Assembly (NCBI GenBank): GCA_963677825.2
Contig: CAXXEF010000001.1
Coordinates: 1,488,001-1,552,000 of the forward strand
Source: Sporobacter sp963677825
Lineage (GTDB): Bacteria > Bacillota > Clostridia > Oscillospirales > Oscillospiraceae
DNA length: 64,000 nt
Reading direction: 5' to 3'
The position numbers and the translations under genes are program-made. This document shows positions 50,174-58,148 of the stretch, piece by piece; position 1 is the first letter of the stretch; every line of letters starts with the position of its first letter. The notes below the pieces were generated by a model. It was not told the origin of the DNA and ran no database searches. It worked only from the letters and a program-made list of their open reading frames with translations.

Positions 50174-51550
50174 ATGGACTTACTGATAAAAAACGGAACG
50201 ATCGTCACCGCCGGCGAAATGGTTGAAGCCGACCTCGCCGTCAAAGACGGCGTAATTGCCGCCATCGGCAAAAATCTCGATGTAACGGCAGACAAGACCG
50301 TCGACGCGGCCGGCAAGCTCGTACTGCCCGGCGCGATCGACGCGCACACGCATCTGGCGATGCCGTTCGGCGGCACCGTCTCGTCAGACGGCTACTTGTC
50401 CGGTACGCGCGCCGCCGCCTGCGGCGGTGTAACGACCGTGTTCGACTACCCGATGCAGCGCCGCGGCGCCGGAATCCTTGAAACAGTCCAGTCGCGCATG
50501 GAACTGTGCGACCCGGAAGCGTGTGTGGATTACGCGTTCCACTGCATCATTACCGACCTCAACGACGGAACCATCCTTGATGAATTCGCCGACGCCGTCG
50601 ACTTCGGCGTGACGAGCTTCAAATGCTTCTTTGTGTATAAAAAAGAAGGCATGATGGTCGACGACGGCACGTTCGTCAAGGTACTGCTCAAGGCCAAGGA
50701 AGTCGGCGCGATCACGAACATCCACTGCGAGAACCCGGATCTTATCGACATGAACGTCGAGCAGTTTTTGAGCGAGGGCAAAACGTCGGCTTGGTATCAT
50801 TACCTCTCGCGCCCCGAATTCGTTGAGGCAGAAGCCGACAAACGCGCGGTGCATTGGGCATCCGCGGTCGACGCGCCGCTGTACATCGTGCATATGGCCG
50901 ACAAAGAGGGGCTCGACGCCGTCATCGCCGCGCGGCGCGACGGCAAGAACATCTTCGTCGAGTCCTGTCCGCAGTACCTTGAATTCACCTGTGACGTGTA
51001 TAAACGCGAAGACGGGCGCAATTTCGTCTGCTCGCCGCCGATGAAGGGTGAGGAGAGCCAGTCGGCGCTCTGGCGTGCCGTCGCAGACGGTACGCTCGAC
51101 ACGATTGCTACCGACCACTGCCCGTTCATGAGCGACGAAAAGGACTGGGGCAAGGACGACTTTACGAAAATCCCCAACGGCGTCGGCGGAATCGAGCAGA
51201 TGTATCCGTATATGCTCTCAGCCGCCAACAACGGACGGCTCTCGTTCAGCCGCGCCGTCGAGCTGTGCGCGACAAATCCGGCCAAAATCTTCGGCTGCAC
51301 GCAAAAGGGCTCACTGACGGTCGGTAAAGACGCAGATATCGTGCTGTACGACCCGAATAAAGACGTTACGTTGTCTAAAGAAACCATGCACGGCGACTGC
51401 GACCATTCTGTGTGGGAGGGGCTGTCGATGCACGGCTACCCTGTCCAGACGTATGTGCGCGGCACGCTTGTGTACGACGACGGCGCGTTCGTCGGCACGC
51501 CCGGCTTCGGCAGTTTTGTGAGTCGCGCGCCGAACTTCTACGGAGCGTGA
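50174..51550 (+). CDS. pydB: Dihydropyrimidinase (D-hydantoinase family)
   Basis: A 458-residue amidohydrolase that opens dihydrouracil or dihydrothymine to the N-carbamoyl-beta-amino acid. The binuclear metal site shows as DAHTHL (first His pair, residues 59 and 61), the Lys to be carboxylated in TSFKCFF, His in NIHCENPD and VHMADK, and Asp in ATDHCPF. Full length. GGAGGGT precedes ATG 50174. The PreA-like gene begins four bases after its stop, so the two steps are translationally linked. Confidence 0.92.
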   Translation: MDLLIKNGTIVTAGEMVEADLAVKDGVIAAIGKNLDVTADKTVDAAGKLVLPGAIDAHTHLAMPFGGTVSSDGYLSGTRAAACGGVTTVFDYPMQRRGAGILETVQSRMELCDPEACVDYAFHCIITDLNDGTILDEFADAVDFGVTSFKCFFVYKKEGMMVDDGTFVKVLLKAKEVGAITNIHCENPDLIDMNVEQFLSEGKTSAWYHYLSRPEFVEAEADKRAVHWASAVDAPLYIVHMADKEGLDAVIAARRDGKNIFVESCPQYLEFTCDVYKREDGRNFVCSPPMKGEESQSALWRAVADGTLDTIATDHCPFMSDEKDWGKDDFTKIPNGVGGIEQMYPYMLSAANNGRLSFSRAVELCATNPAKIFGCTQKGSLTVGKDADIVLYDPNKDVTLSKETMHGDCDHSVWEGLSMHGYPVQTYVRGTLVYDDGAFVGTPGFGSFVSRAPNFYGA

Positions 51551-51554
51551 TGGC

Positions 51555-53075
51555 ATGGCCGATTTAACCTACCGGGACATCGCCCTCACCGAGGACGTCG
51601 GCGCTTGTCTCTTGTGCGCCGGCGCGCCGTGCACAGCCGCCTGCCCGTACGTGTTGGAGCCGGACACTGTCATCCGCTCGCTGCGCTTTGAGAACACACT
51701 CGGCGCGGCGCGGCGTATTCCCGATCCCCTGCCGTGCGTCACCTGTACGGATAAGCCGTGCCTGACGGCCTGTGTTAAAAGCAAGATCAACCACCCCGTC
51801 CCCATTGATGAGATCATGATGCGAGCATCATCTTTACCCAAACCGACAGAGCAAAAAGCCGATTTATCGATCGAGTTTTGCGGGGTTCACTGCGAAAATC
51901 CGTTTTTCCTGTCCTCATCCGTCGTCGGCAGCAACTATGAAATGGTCGCTAAGGCGTTTGAGATGGGCTGGTCGGGCGTCGCGTTTAAAACGATCGGCAC
52001 GTTCGCGGCCAACGAGGTCTCACCGCGCTTTGACGCGCTGCGAAAAGAGTCGACGCCGTTCGTCGGCTTCAAGAACATCGAGCAGATTGCCGAAAAATCG
52101 CTCGAGGAGAACCTATCCTATTTGCAGCAGCTCAAAAAAGACTATCCCACAAAGATTATCGTCGCGTCCATCATGGGGCAAAACGAGGACGAATGGACGC
52201 AACTCGCCCGGCTTATGACGGACGTCGGCAGCGACATTATTGAGTGCAATTTTTCCTGCCCCCACATGGCCGCCGACGGGCTCGGCTCCGACGTTGGGCA
52301 GAGCCCGGAGCTTGTCGCCGCGTTCACACGCGCGACGCGGCGCGGCACGCACCTGCCGATTCTCGCGAAAATGACGCCGAACATCGGCAACATGGAGATC
52401 CCCGCGCGCGCCGCCATCGAGGCCGGCGCGACGGGCATCGCGGCCATCAACACAATTAAAAGCGTCATGAACGTGAATCTCGATACGTTTTCGTCCGGCC
52501 CCGACGTCGTCGGCAAGACGAGCGTCGGCGGCTACTCCGGCAAGGCCGTCAAACCGATTGCGCTGCGTTTTATCCAGTCGATGCGCGATTTTGCGCCGCT
52601 TAAAAACGTGCCGATCAGCGGTATGGGCGGCATCGAAACGTGGCGTGACGCGGCGGAGTTTATGGCGCTGGGCTGCGAGAACATCCAGGTGACCACGTCC
52701 GTCATGCAGTACGGTTACCGCGTCATCGACGATATGATCGAGGGCATGACGCTCTATCTTGCCGAGCACGGCTACAAGAGCGTATCCGAGCTTGTCGGCA
52801 AGGCGCTGGAGCACATCGTTCCGGCGGACGACCTCGACCGCGAGAGTGTCTGCTTTCCAAAATTCGACCGCGCCGCCTGCGTCGCCTGCGGCCGCTGCGC
52901 GCTTTCATGCTACGACGGCGGCCATCAAGCGCTGACGATCGGCAAAGACGGCAAGCCCGTCATGGACGCTAAAAAATGCGTCGGCTGCCACCTGTGCGTG
53001 ACAGTTTGCCCCGTCGGGGCTATCGCACCGGGTGCGCGCGTCAGTAAGAGTAAACTTTCCGCCCAAAACGGGTGA
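51555..53075 (+). CDS. preA: Dihydropyrimidine dehydrogenase PreA-like subunit with extra N-terminal Fe-S domain
   Basis: A 506-residue enzyme that reduces uracil/thymine. Residues 105-400 are the FMN-binding barrel (FKTIGTFAANEVSPR, IECNFSCPHM, GSDVGQ, AINTIKSV, PISGMGGIETW). The C-terminus has two [4Fe-4S] sites (CVACGRCALSC, CVGCHLCVTVC). The N-terminal 100 residues (CLLCAGAPCTAACP, LPCVTCTDKPCLTAC) correspond to the Fe-S domain that begins PreT and eukaryotic DPD, but without their FAD and NADPH domains. No preT gene is nearby, so the electron donor is unclear; ferredoxin is possible. Confidence 0.9.
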   Translation: MADLTYRDIALTEDVGACLLCAGAPCTAACPYVLEPDTVIRSLRFENTLGAARRIPDPLPCVTCTDKPCLTACVKSKINHPVPIDEIMMRASSLPKPTEQKADLSIEFCGVHCENPFFLSSSVVGSNYEMVAKAFEMGWSGVAFKTIGTFAANEVSPRFDALRKESTPFVGFKNIEQIAEKSLEENLSYLQQLKKDYPTKIIVASIMGQNEDEWTQLARLMTDVGSDIIECNFSCPHMAADGLGSDVGQSPELVAAFTRATRRGTHLPILAKMTPNIGNMEIPARAAIEAGATGIAAINTIKSVMNVNLDTFSSGPDVVGKTSVGGYSGKAVKPIALRFIQSMRDFAPLKNVPISGMGGIETWRDAAEFMALGCENIQVTTSVMQYGYRVIDDMIEGMTLYLAEHGYKSVSELVGKALEHIVPADDLDRESVCFPKFDRAACVACGRCALSCYDGGHQALTIGKDGKPVMDAKKCVGCHLCVTVCPVGAIAPGARVSKSKLSAQNG

Positions 53076-53094
53076 TTTCAAGGAGGATTCTATA

Positions 53095-54324
53095 ATGGTA
53101 TCATGCAGTTTGGAGCGCCTTGACGATAAAATTAAGACGTTCAGTAAATTCGGAGACACCGGCAAGGGCGGCGTGACGCGCTTCTCTCTCTCGCCGGAAG
53201 CGCTCATGGCGCGCAATGAGTTCAAAAAGCGTATGGAGGCGATCGGCGCGGTCATCACGACCGACGACATGGCCAACATGTACGCCACAATCCCCGGCAC
53301 GGAGGATCTGCCGGCGATCGCGTCCGGCTCGCACCTCGACTCTGTCCGTCAGGGCGGCAATTACGACGGCGTGCTCGGTGTTTTAACGGCGATGGAAGCC
53401 GTTGAGACGATCGTGCGCGAAAAGATTCCGCACAAGCACCCGATCACCGTCGTCGTCTGGACAAATGAGGAGGGCGCGCGGTTCGAGCCGGCGATGATGT
53501 CCTCCGGTGTCATCTGCGGCAAATTTGACAAAGAAACGATGCTCAACACCTACGCCAAAGACGTCCCGGGCTTGCGCTTCGCCGAGGCGCTTGAAAAGAG
53601 CGGCTACAAGGGCACCGAGGAGAACCGCTTCTCCGCCGACAAATACGCAGCGCTTCTCGAGCTGCATATCGAGCAGGGGCCCGTGCTTGTCGCCGAGGGG
53701 CTCGACATCGGCGTCGTCGAAGGTGTTTGCGGCATGGTTAACTATGAGTTCACGTTTATCGGTCAGGCCGGACACGCCGGTACAACCCCGATGCCCTACC
53801 GTAAAGACGCCCTGTACGCCGCCGTCAAAACCATACAGTATCTGCATGACGAACTCGACAAGCTTGACAGCAAGCTCGTTTACACGACCGGTAAAATCTC
53901 CTGCCACCCGAACATCCACACCATCATCCCTGACGAGGTTCGCTTCACGCTCGACGCACGCCATCAGGATCCTAAGGTCCTTGCCGAGGTTGTCAAAATC
54001 ATCAAGGACATCCCCGACGAGGTTGAAAAATGCGCGGCGTCATACAAAGAGGCCTGGTCGCGCAAAACTGTCGACTTTACCCCTGCGCTCGTCGACATCA
54101 TTGAGAAAAGCGCCGACACGTACGGTTATTCAAGTAAGCGTATGTACAGCGGGCCCGGGCACGACGCGCAGTATTTCATCGACATGCTGCCCGCCTCGAT
54201 GATCTTTGTGCCGAGTATTGAAGGCCACAGCCACTGTGAGCTGGAATACACACCTGTCGAGATGTGCCTCAAAGGCGCCAACGTCATGCTGCAGGCGCTC
54301 TTAAGTATTGACAAATCGCTGTAA
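53095..54324 (+). CDS. pydC: M20-family N-carbamoyl-beta-amino-acid hydrolase (ureidopropionase type)
   Basis: A 409-residue zinc amidase of the allantoate amidohydrolase/N-carbamoyl-amino-acid hydrolase group. Metal and catalytic residues are in GSHLDSVRQGGNYDG, WTNEEGARF, LELHIEQGPVL and GPGHDAQYF. It would cleave N-carbamoyl-beta-alanine to beta-alanine, CO2 and ammonia. ATG 53095 follows AAGGAGG; the frame is open 21 codons upstream into the preA gene. It is the last gene of the cluster, ended by a strong terminator. Confidence 0.9.
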   Translation: MVSCSLERLDDKIKTFSKFGDTGKGGVTRFSLSPEALMARNEFKKRMEAIGAVITTDDMANMYATIPGTEDLPAIASGSHLDSVRQGGNYDGVLGVLTAMEAVETIVREKIPHKHPITVVVWTNEEGARFEPAMMSSGVICGKFDKETMLNTYAKDVPGLRFAEALEKSGYKGTEENRFSADKYAALLELHIEQGPVLVAEGLDIGVVEGVCGMVNYEFTFIGQAGHAGTTPMPYRKDALYAAVKTIQYLHDELDKLDSKLVYTTGKISCHPNIHTIIPDEVRFTLDARHQDPKVLAEVVKIIKDIPDEVEKCAASYKEAWSRKTVDFTPALVDIIEKSADTYGYSSKRMYSGPGHDAQYFIDMLPASMIFVPSIEGHSHCELEYTPVEMCLKGANVMLQALLSIDKSL

Positions 54325-54349
54325 TTAATCACGAATTTTTCTAAGCCTC

Positions 54350-54390
54350 AGAAGGCCCGATTTCATTTGAAATCGGGCCTTCTTGTGTTA
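54350..54390 (+). terminator. Terminator of the pyrimidine cluster
   Basis: Perfect arms AGAAGGCCCGATTTC / GAAATCGGGCCTTCT around ATTT, followed by TGTGTT. Confidence 0.85.
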
Positions 54391-54423
54391 AACTGATGAA
54401 AAACAATACTATGGAGGGCTATC

Positions 54424-54930
54424 ATGACGAAATCAGAGATCATCGAGCAGGTAGGCAAGGCCGCCAAAGAAGCCCAGATACGCGACGACGTATGCTCACG
54501 CAGTACGCTGATCGGCTTGAAAACGTATTTTGACTGGATCCCCGACGAGCTCATCCGCGCCTCGACGAATCTGTGCGGCGGCGCCGGCGCCGCGAGCGGC
54601 AGCTGCGGCACGTATACGTGCGGGTTGCTTGCCGTGGGGCTCAAGTACAATGTCCCGCTCGATGAAGAGCTGGCTGACCCGACCAAGCAAGGCGTCGCTG
54701 TCGGCAAATTCATGGACTTCCGCGACCGCTACCTCAAAGAGATGGGCACAACGTTGTGCCCCGAGCTCCAAAAGCAGTATTTCGGCCGCAGCTACATCTT
54801 CACCGACCCTGTCGACGCCGAGGACTACTGGAAGGTCACCGACCACAACGTTACATGCGGCGGTGTCGTCGAGAAGGCCGCGCGCCTGATCGCCGAATTT
54901 CTGCTGGAAGACGAAAATCTACCCGACTGA
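54424..54930 (+). CDS. C_GCAxxG_C_C-family cysteine-rich redox protein
   Basis: A 168-residue soluble protein of the C_GCAxxG_C_C type. Conserved elements are Cys near the start (DDVCSRST), the glycine/cysteine loop LCGGAGAASGSCGTYTCG, and a late Cys (HNVTCGGVVEKAA). The loop departs from the usual GCAxxG spelling. Members often sit beside redox enzymes in anaerobes and their function is not settled. ATG 54424 follows TGGAGGG. A small PQ-loop membrane protein gene follows. Confidence 0.78.
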   Translation: MTKSEIIEQVGKAAKEAQIRDDVCSRSTLIGLKTYFDWIPDELIRASTNLCGGAGAASGSCGTYTCGLLAVGLKYNVPLDEELADPTKQGVAVGKFMDFRDRYLKEMGTTLCPELQKQYFGRSYIFTDPVDAEDYWKVTDHNVTCGGVVEKAARLIAEFLLEDENLPD

Positions 54931-54991
54931 CACAGCCAGCTTAAGCCGCAGCGGGCAAGCCGACACCTAAACCAGAAAGGATACCACCGCA

Positions 54992-55282
54992 ATGCCACAG
55001 TTTTTTGAAGCCGCGATGATCGTTTTGTTCGGTCTGTCGTGGCCGCTGTCCGTCTATAAATCCTGGAAGTCGCGCACCGCGCGCGGCAAGAGCTTGTTTT
55101 TTGAGATTTTTATATTACTCGGGTACTTGTGCGGCATCGCCGGCAAGATCATCACGCATAACGTCACTTACGTGCTCGCTTTTTATATTCTCAACGCCGT
55201 CATGGTTGCCGTCGACCTCACGCTGTACTGGCGCAATACGCGGCTTGACCGTCTCGCCGCCGACGAGGAGGCGCAGTTCTGA
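54992..55282 (+). CDS. Small PQ-loop/SemiSWEET-like membrane protein
   Basis: A 96-residue protein with three membrane helices. The first half carries the PQ-loop-like signature FGLSWPLSVYKSWKSRTARG then KSLFF, typical of half-transporters such as SemiSWEETs that dimerise. The C-terminus is charged and cytoplasmic. AGAAAGGA precedes ATG 54992. Substrate unknown. Confidence 0.8.
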   Translation: MPQFFEAAMIVLFGLSWPLSVYKSWKSRTARGKSLFFEIFILLGYLCGIAGKIITHNVTYVLAFYILNAVMVAVDLTLYWRNTRLDRLAADEEAQF

Positions 55283-55411
55283 CGTGTTATATTTTCACGC
55301 ACGCGCCGCGCGTCGCTTTGGATCATCCCGGCGACGGGATGAAACCGCATCCGGCGCCTTGACTGAGCCGGCACAGCGTCAACCCAAGCGAAGCAATATT
55401 ATCAAAAGCAA

Positions 55412-55444
55412 AAAATCCCTTGAATCGACTGATTCAGGGGATTT
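55412..55444. terminator. Terminator between PQ-loop gene and WYL regulator
   Basis: Arms AAATCCCTTGAATC / GATTCAGGGGATTT around GACT. Confidence 0.85.
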
Positions 55445-55454
55445 CATTATTTAA

Positions 55455-56441
55455 TCACTCGTATTGCGACAAAATGAGACGGGTATGTGCTTTCATCCGC
55501 TCGACAACCGTTTGAGGCGACAGGATCACCGCTTCGTCACCAAAGCTCATCACCCACGCCAGAAACTGCGGACTGACGGCCACCTGAATCTGGATCACGA
55601 AGCGGCCTTCATCGTGCGCGGCGGTGATGATATCCTTGCCGAATCGATCGATCACAACGCCGATCAGCCGATTAGTAAAGACGATGCGTACCGTCTGCTC
55701 GTCGCCGCTGAACATCGAAAAGTGCTTGTTTGAGTACGCGGCGGTATCGATATTTTTAAATGTATCCTGACCGTCTCGCCGCTCGTCGGACACATGAATG
55801 TCGGTCATTTTGTCGACACGGTAGTGTTTGATTTTATCGGCGACTGTGTCGAACGCGATAAGGTAGTAGTTCTCGTCGTCCCACGTCAGTGCGTATGGGC
55901 TGACGACGTACCGCTCTCCGCCGTGTTTAAAGACCTTTTCCTTCGTTACAGCGTACTCAAAGTATTTGAAGCTGATCTTTTTATTCTCGCTAATACCGGT
56001 ATGGATCGTATCAACGTTATAGTAAATGCTCTCATTCATCGTTTTAATGCGGTTGGCGACGAAGACCTGTCGCTGGAGCGACTGCGCCTCGTGGACGCTG
56101 CACAAGCTTTCGATCTTGCGGATGAGCGCCATCGATTTACGATGCGTGATAAACTTTGACGACTGCACACTGTCCACGAGCAGTTTGAGCTCCGGCAGCT
56201 CAAACAGACGGCTTGCGAGATAATACCCCGTGGTCCGGCCGCGCACCGTCTCGATATCGTAGCCGAACAGCTTGAGCGTGTCGATGTCGGCGTAGATGCT
56301 TTTTCGCTCGGCAGAGATGTCCGCGCGCGAAAGCTCCGTGATGATCTCCGCCACGCTCAACGCGTTGTGCTCGTCCGTCTTTTCCTCGAAAATGCGCGCG
56401 AGGTATAGAAGTTTGAGCTTCTGGTTGGATGATCTTGCCAC
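55455..56441 (-). CDS. WYL-domain transcriptional regulator
   Basis: A 328-residue regulator with an N-terminal winged helix (1-75; KLKLLYLARIFEEKTDEHNA, then SVAEIITEL) and a WYL domain (about 140-225; ISFKYFEYA, VSPYALTWDDENYYLIAFD) plus the WCX extension. WYL domains bind nucleic acid or nucleotide ligands and often control DNA-damage or defence genes. A palindrome covering its own -10 (56458-56477) suggests autoregulation. No defence genes are adjacent; the nearest upstream genes are two tiny ORFs on the same strand. Confidence 0.88.
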   Translation of the reverse strand: MARSSNQKLKLLYLARIFEEKTDEHNALSVAEIITELSRADISAERKSIYADIDTLKLFGYDIETVRGRTTGYYLASRLFELPELKLLVDSVQSSKFITHRKSMALIRKIESLCSVHEAQSLQRQVFVANRIKTMNESIYYNVDTIHTGISENKKISFKYFEYAVTKEKVFKHGGERYVVSPYALTWDDENYYLIAFDTVADKIKHYRVDKMTDIHVSDERRDGQDTFKNIDTAAYSNKHFSMFSGDEQTVRIVFTNRLIGVVIDRFGKDIITAAHDEGRFVIQIQVAVSPQFLAWVMSFGDEAVILSPQTVVERMKAHTRLILSQYE

Positions 56442-56457
56442 AATCGTTACCTCCGCT

Positions 56458-56495
56458 TTTAGTATGATTATACTAAATAGCGTAATGGCTTACAA
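56458..56495 (-). promoter_or_regulatory. WYL gene promoter with operator palindrome
   Basis: Minus-strand TTGTAA (56490-56495), 17-base spacer, TATAAT (56467-56472). The perfect palindrome TTTAGTAT-GATT-ATACTAAA (56458-56477) overlaps the -10. Confidence 0.6.
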
Positions 56496-56512
56496 GGCAT
56501 CGGGCACCCTGC

Positions 56513-56689
56513 TTATAAAAACAGCAGGCACGCAAGCGCCGACAGGCACAGCACGCCGAACAGGACCGTCCACAGTACGTCGGCGGCAGCGCGCGGCGCC
56601 GGCTTGTCACGATAATCATCGAGATAGAGGATGGTATTGTCGCCGTGGGGCGGCAGGTACTGATCGTTTCGGCAATGGTTTGTTTTCAT
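56513..56689 (-). CDS. Small single-span membrane protein (58 aa)
   Basis: A 58-residue ORF beginning MKTNHCRNDQYLPPHGDN, with an acidic/basic middle and a C-terminal membrane helix (VLWTVLFGVLCLSALACLLF). A GGGAGC ribosome site precedes the ATG. It follows a 41-residue ORF after 28 bases on the same strand. I do not recognise it. The topology is a tail-anchored peptide with its N-terminus inside. Confidence 0.6.
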   Translation of the reverse strand: MKTNHCRNDQYLPPHGDNTILYLDDYRDKPAPRAAADVLWTVLFGVLCLSALACLLFL

Positions 56690-56717
56690 GATGCTGCTCC
56701 CTTCGTTTTATCGGATC

Positions 56718-56843
56718 TTATGCGGCGTCAAACGCGCCAAGCTCTTCACGTGCCTCGTGCTCGTTATCGGCCGAGAAGATAAACGCGCCGTACTCGTCAT
56801 ACACTTCGACGTGGCCGCGCCGGTATCGGATGGTGTAATTCAT
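56718..56843 (-). CDS. Small hypothetical protein (41 aa)
   Basis: A 41-residue ORF starting MNYTIRYRRGHVEVYDEYG and ending ELGAFDAA. The pattern of short beta strands followed by an acidic helix (SADNEHEAREELG) suggests a folded mini-domain. A GGGATG ribosome site lies upstream. It is probably co-transcribed with the following 58-residue membrane peptide. Not recognised as a named family. Confidence 0.55.
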   Translation of the reverse strand: MNYTIRYRRGHVEVYDEYGAFIFSADNEHEAREELGAFDAA

Positions 56844-56965
56844 GTGGTCACATCCCTTCTGATACCTATATTACGCCGTTCACTGTCCCATAAAACGGTC
56901 AGTTGACGAATAATGCGCAGTTTTAAATCAGTAAACCCAATATTTTTCGCTTATGAAAAATAAAA

Positions 56966-56994
56966 AGGCACCCGAAAATGGTTTTCGGGTGCCT
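56966..56994 (-). terminator. Terminator of the Nudix gene
   Basis: Arms AGGCACCCGAAAA / TTTTCGGGTGCCT around TGG; the minus strand continues with TTTTTATTTTT. Confidence 0.88.
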
Positions 56995-57039
56995 GATCAA
57001 TTTAATTGTGAGGTGTGCGCCGTCGGGTCATGGCGCCAG

Positions 57040-57651
57040 TCAGCTTAAGTGATACTGCTCAATCAGCCCGACGGCTGAATGCGCAAGCCGGGCCGTAATG
57101 CCCCAAATTAGATATGCGCCATACTGGTAGAGTAAAATGTCCTGCGTACCGGACGCCCAGGGGTATTGGTCGCCGCCGGGGATGCGCTCGTACGGGAAAT
57201 CGTCGGGCGGCTGGTTGACGAGCGTACTGATATACTGCTCCGGGTGCTCTTTTGTAAAGAAGCTGAGTGGCACGGCGATCACCTCGGCAACCTCCGCGGT
57301 GTTGTGGGTGTAGCCGTAGTCGGAGATTTTGCCAATAAACGTGTAGATAATAAAGTTAAAGGGTGAAATAAACGTGTCGCCCGGCCCGAACAGCGTAATC
57401 TGATCGGGTGTGATCGACAGCTCCTCCGCCGTCTCGCGGCAAGCGCATTGCGCCGGCGTTTCGCCCGGCTCGATCATCCCGCCGGGAAAGCAGATTTCGC
57501 CCGGCTGACGCCGAAGAGACGCCGCACGCTTTTCAAACAGCAGCGCCGGACCGTCCGGTGTGTCAACAAGCGGCACAAGCACCGCGTATTTCTTGTTCTC
57601 GCCCTCGCCGATCATGACAGGCTGCCGTACGGCGAAATCGTTTTTATCCAT
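57040..57651 (-). CDS. Nudix hydrolase, CoA pyrophosphatase type
   Basis: A 203-residue hydrolase. The Nudix box is intact (GGMIEPGETPAQCACRETAEE). The preceding LRRQPGEICFPGG is the signature of the coenzyme A-pyrophosphatase subgroup (NudL/PCD1-like). It would cleave CoA or oxidised CoA to phosphopantetheine and 3',5'-ADP. The gene lies 21 bases after a zincin-like gene on the same strand. Confidence 0.88.
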   Translation of the reverse strand: MDKNDFAVRQPVMIGEGENKKYAVLVPLVDTPDGPALLFEKRAASLRRQPGEICFPGGMIEPGETPAQCACRETAEELSITPDQITLFGPGDTFISPFNFIIYTFIGKISDYGYTHNTAEVAEVIAVPLSFFTKEHPEQYISTLVNQPPDDFPYERIPGGDQYPWASGTQDILLYQYGAYLIWGITARLAHSAVGLIEQYHLS

Positions 57652-57672
57652 ACAGGGGACTCCTTTGAGTAG

Positions 57673-58065
57673 TTACGGTTTCTCCGGCTCGTTTTCGCCG
57701 CTGAGATACGCGTCGATATCGTGCTCGTCCTCAAGCTCGAGATCCGCTGCACCGGCCAGCGACTCCATATGATGCCGAAACTCGTGACGTACGACGTGGC
57801 GCAGCTCCTCCTTGAGTTCTTCTGGACTCAGATGTCCGTGCACGCGGCGAAACGACCCGTAGTAAATGGCGATATACCGCCCCATCGGGCCGCCGCGATG
57901 GTACTGCCCGAGTACATACAGATCGTTATGCTGGCTTTTTTCGTGCTGCATCGTATTCGGCAGCAGTACGATGCCGCCGTTGAGCTCATCGAAGAACACC
58001 GGCGGAAATTCCGCGGCAATCTCGTCGAGCATTTGTTGCATTTGTGTGATGGTCACCATAGTCAT
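57673..58065 (-). CDS. Small zincin-like metallopeptidase
   Basis: A 130-residue protein with the zinc motif HEFRH in VVRHEFRHHMESLAG, preceded by YIAIYYGSFRRV. This is the single-domain minimal metallopeptidase family (Zincin_1-like). The C-terminal tail is acidic. The physiological substrate is unknown. It is co-oriented with the Nudix gene and the helicase gene upstream (83 bases away). Confidence 0.82.
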   Translation of the reverse strand: MTMVTITQMQQMLDEIAAEFPPVFFDELNGGIVLLPNTMQHEKSQHNDLYVLGQYHRGGPMGRYIAIYYGSFRRVHGHLSPEELKEELRHVVRHEFRHHMESLAGAADLELEDEHDIDAYLSGENEPEKP

Positions 58066-58148
58066 TACCGTCCGCTTGAAGTGGCCGGCATGCGCCGGCT
58101 GTGCTCCGAGTATACCATAAATGCACCCGGCACGTCATGCGTTTTTGA

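Noticed and set aside
51555..53075. Apparent loss of the catalytic Cys of dihydropyrimidine dehydrogenase (GSDVGQ in place of a Cys-containing loop)
   Set aside because: From memory the bacterial PreA subunit also has SDVGQ at this place, so it is a family trait rather than a defect.
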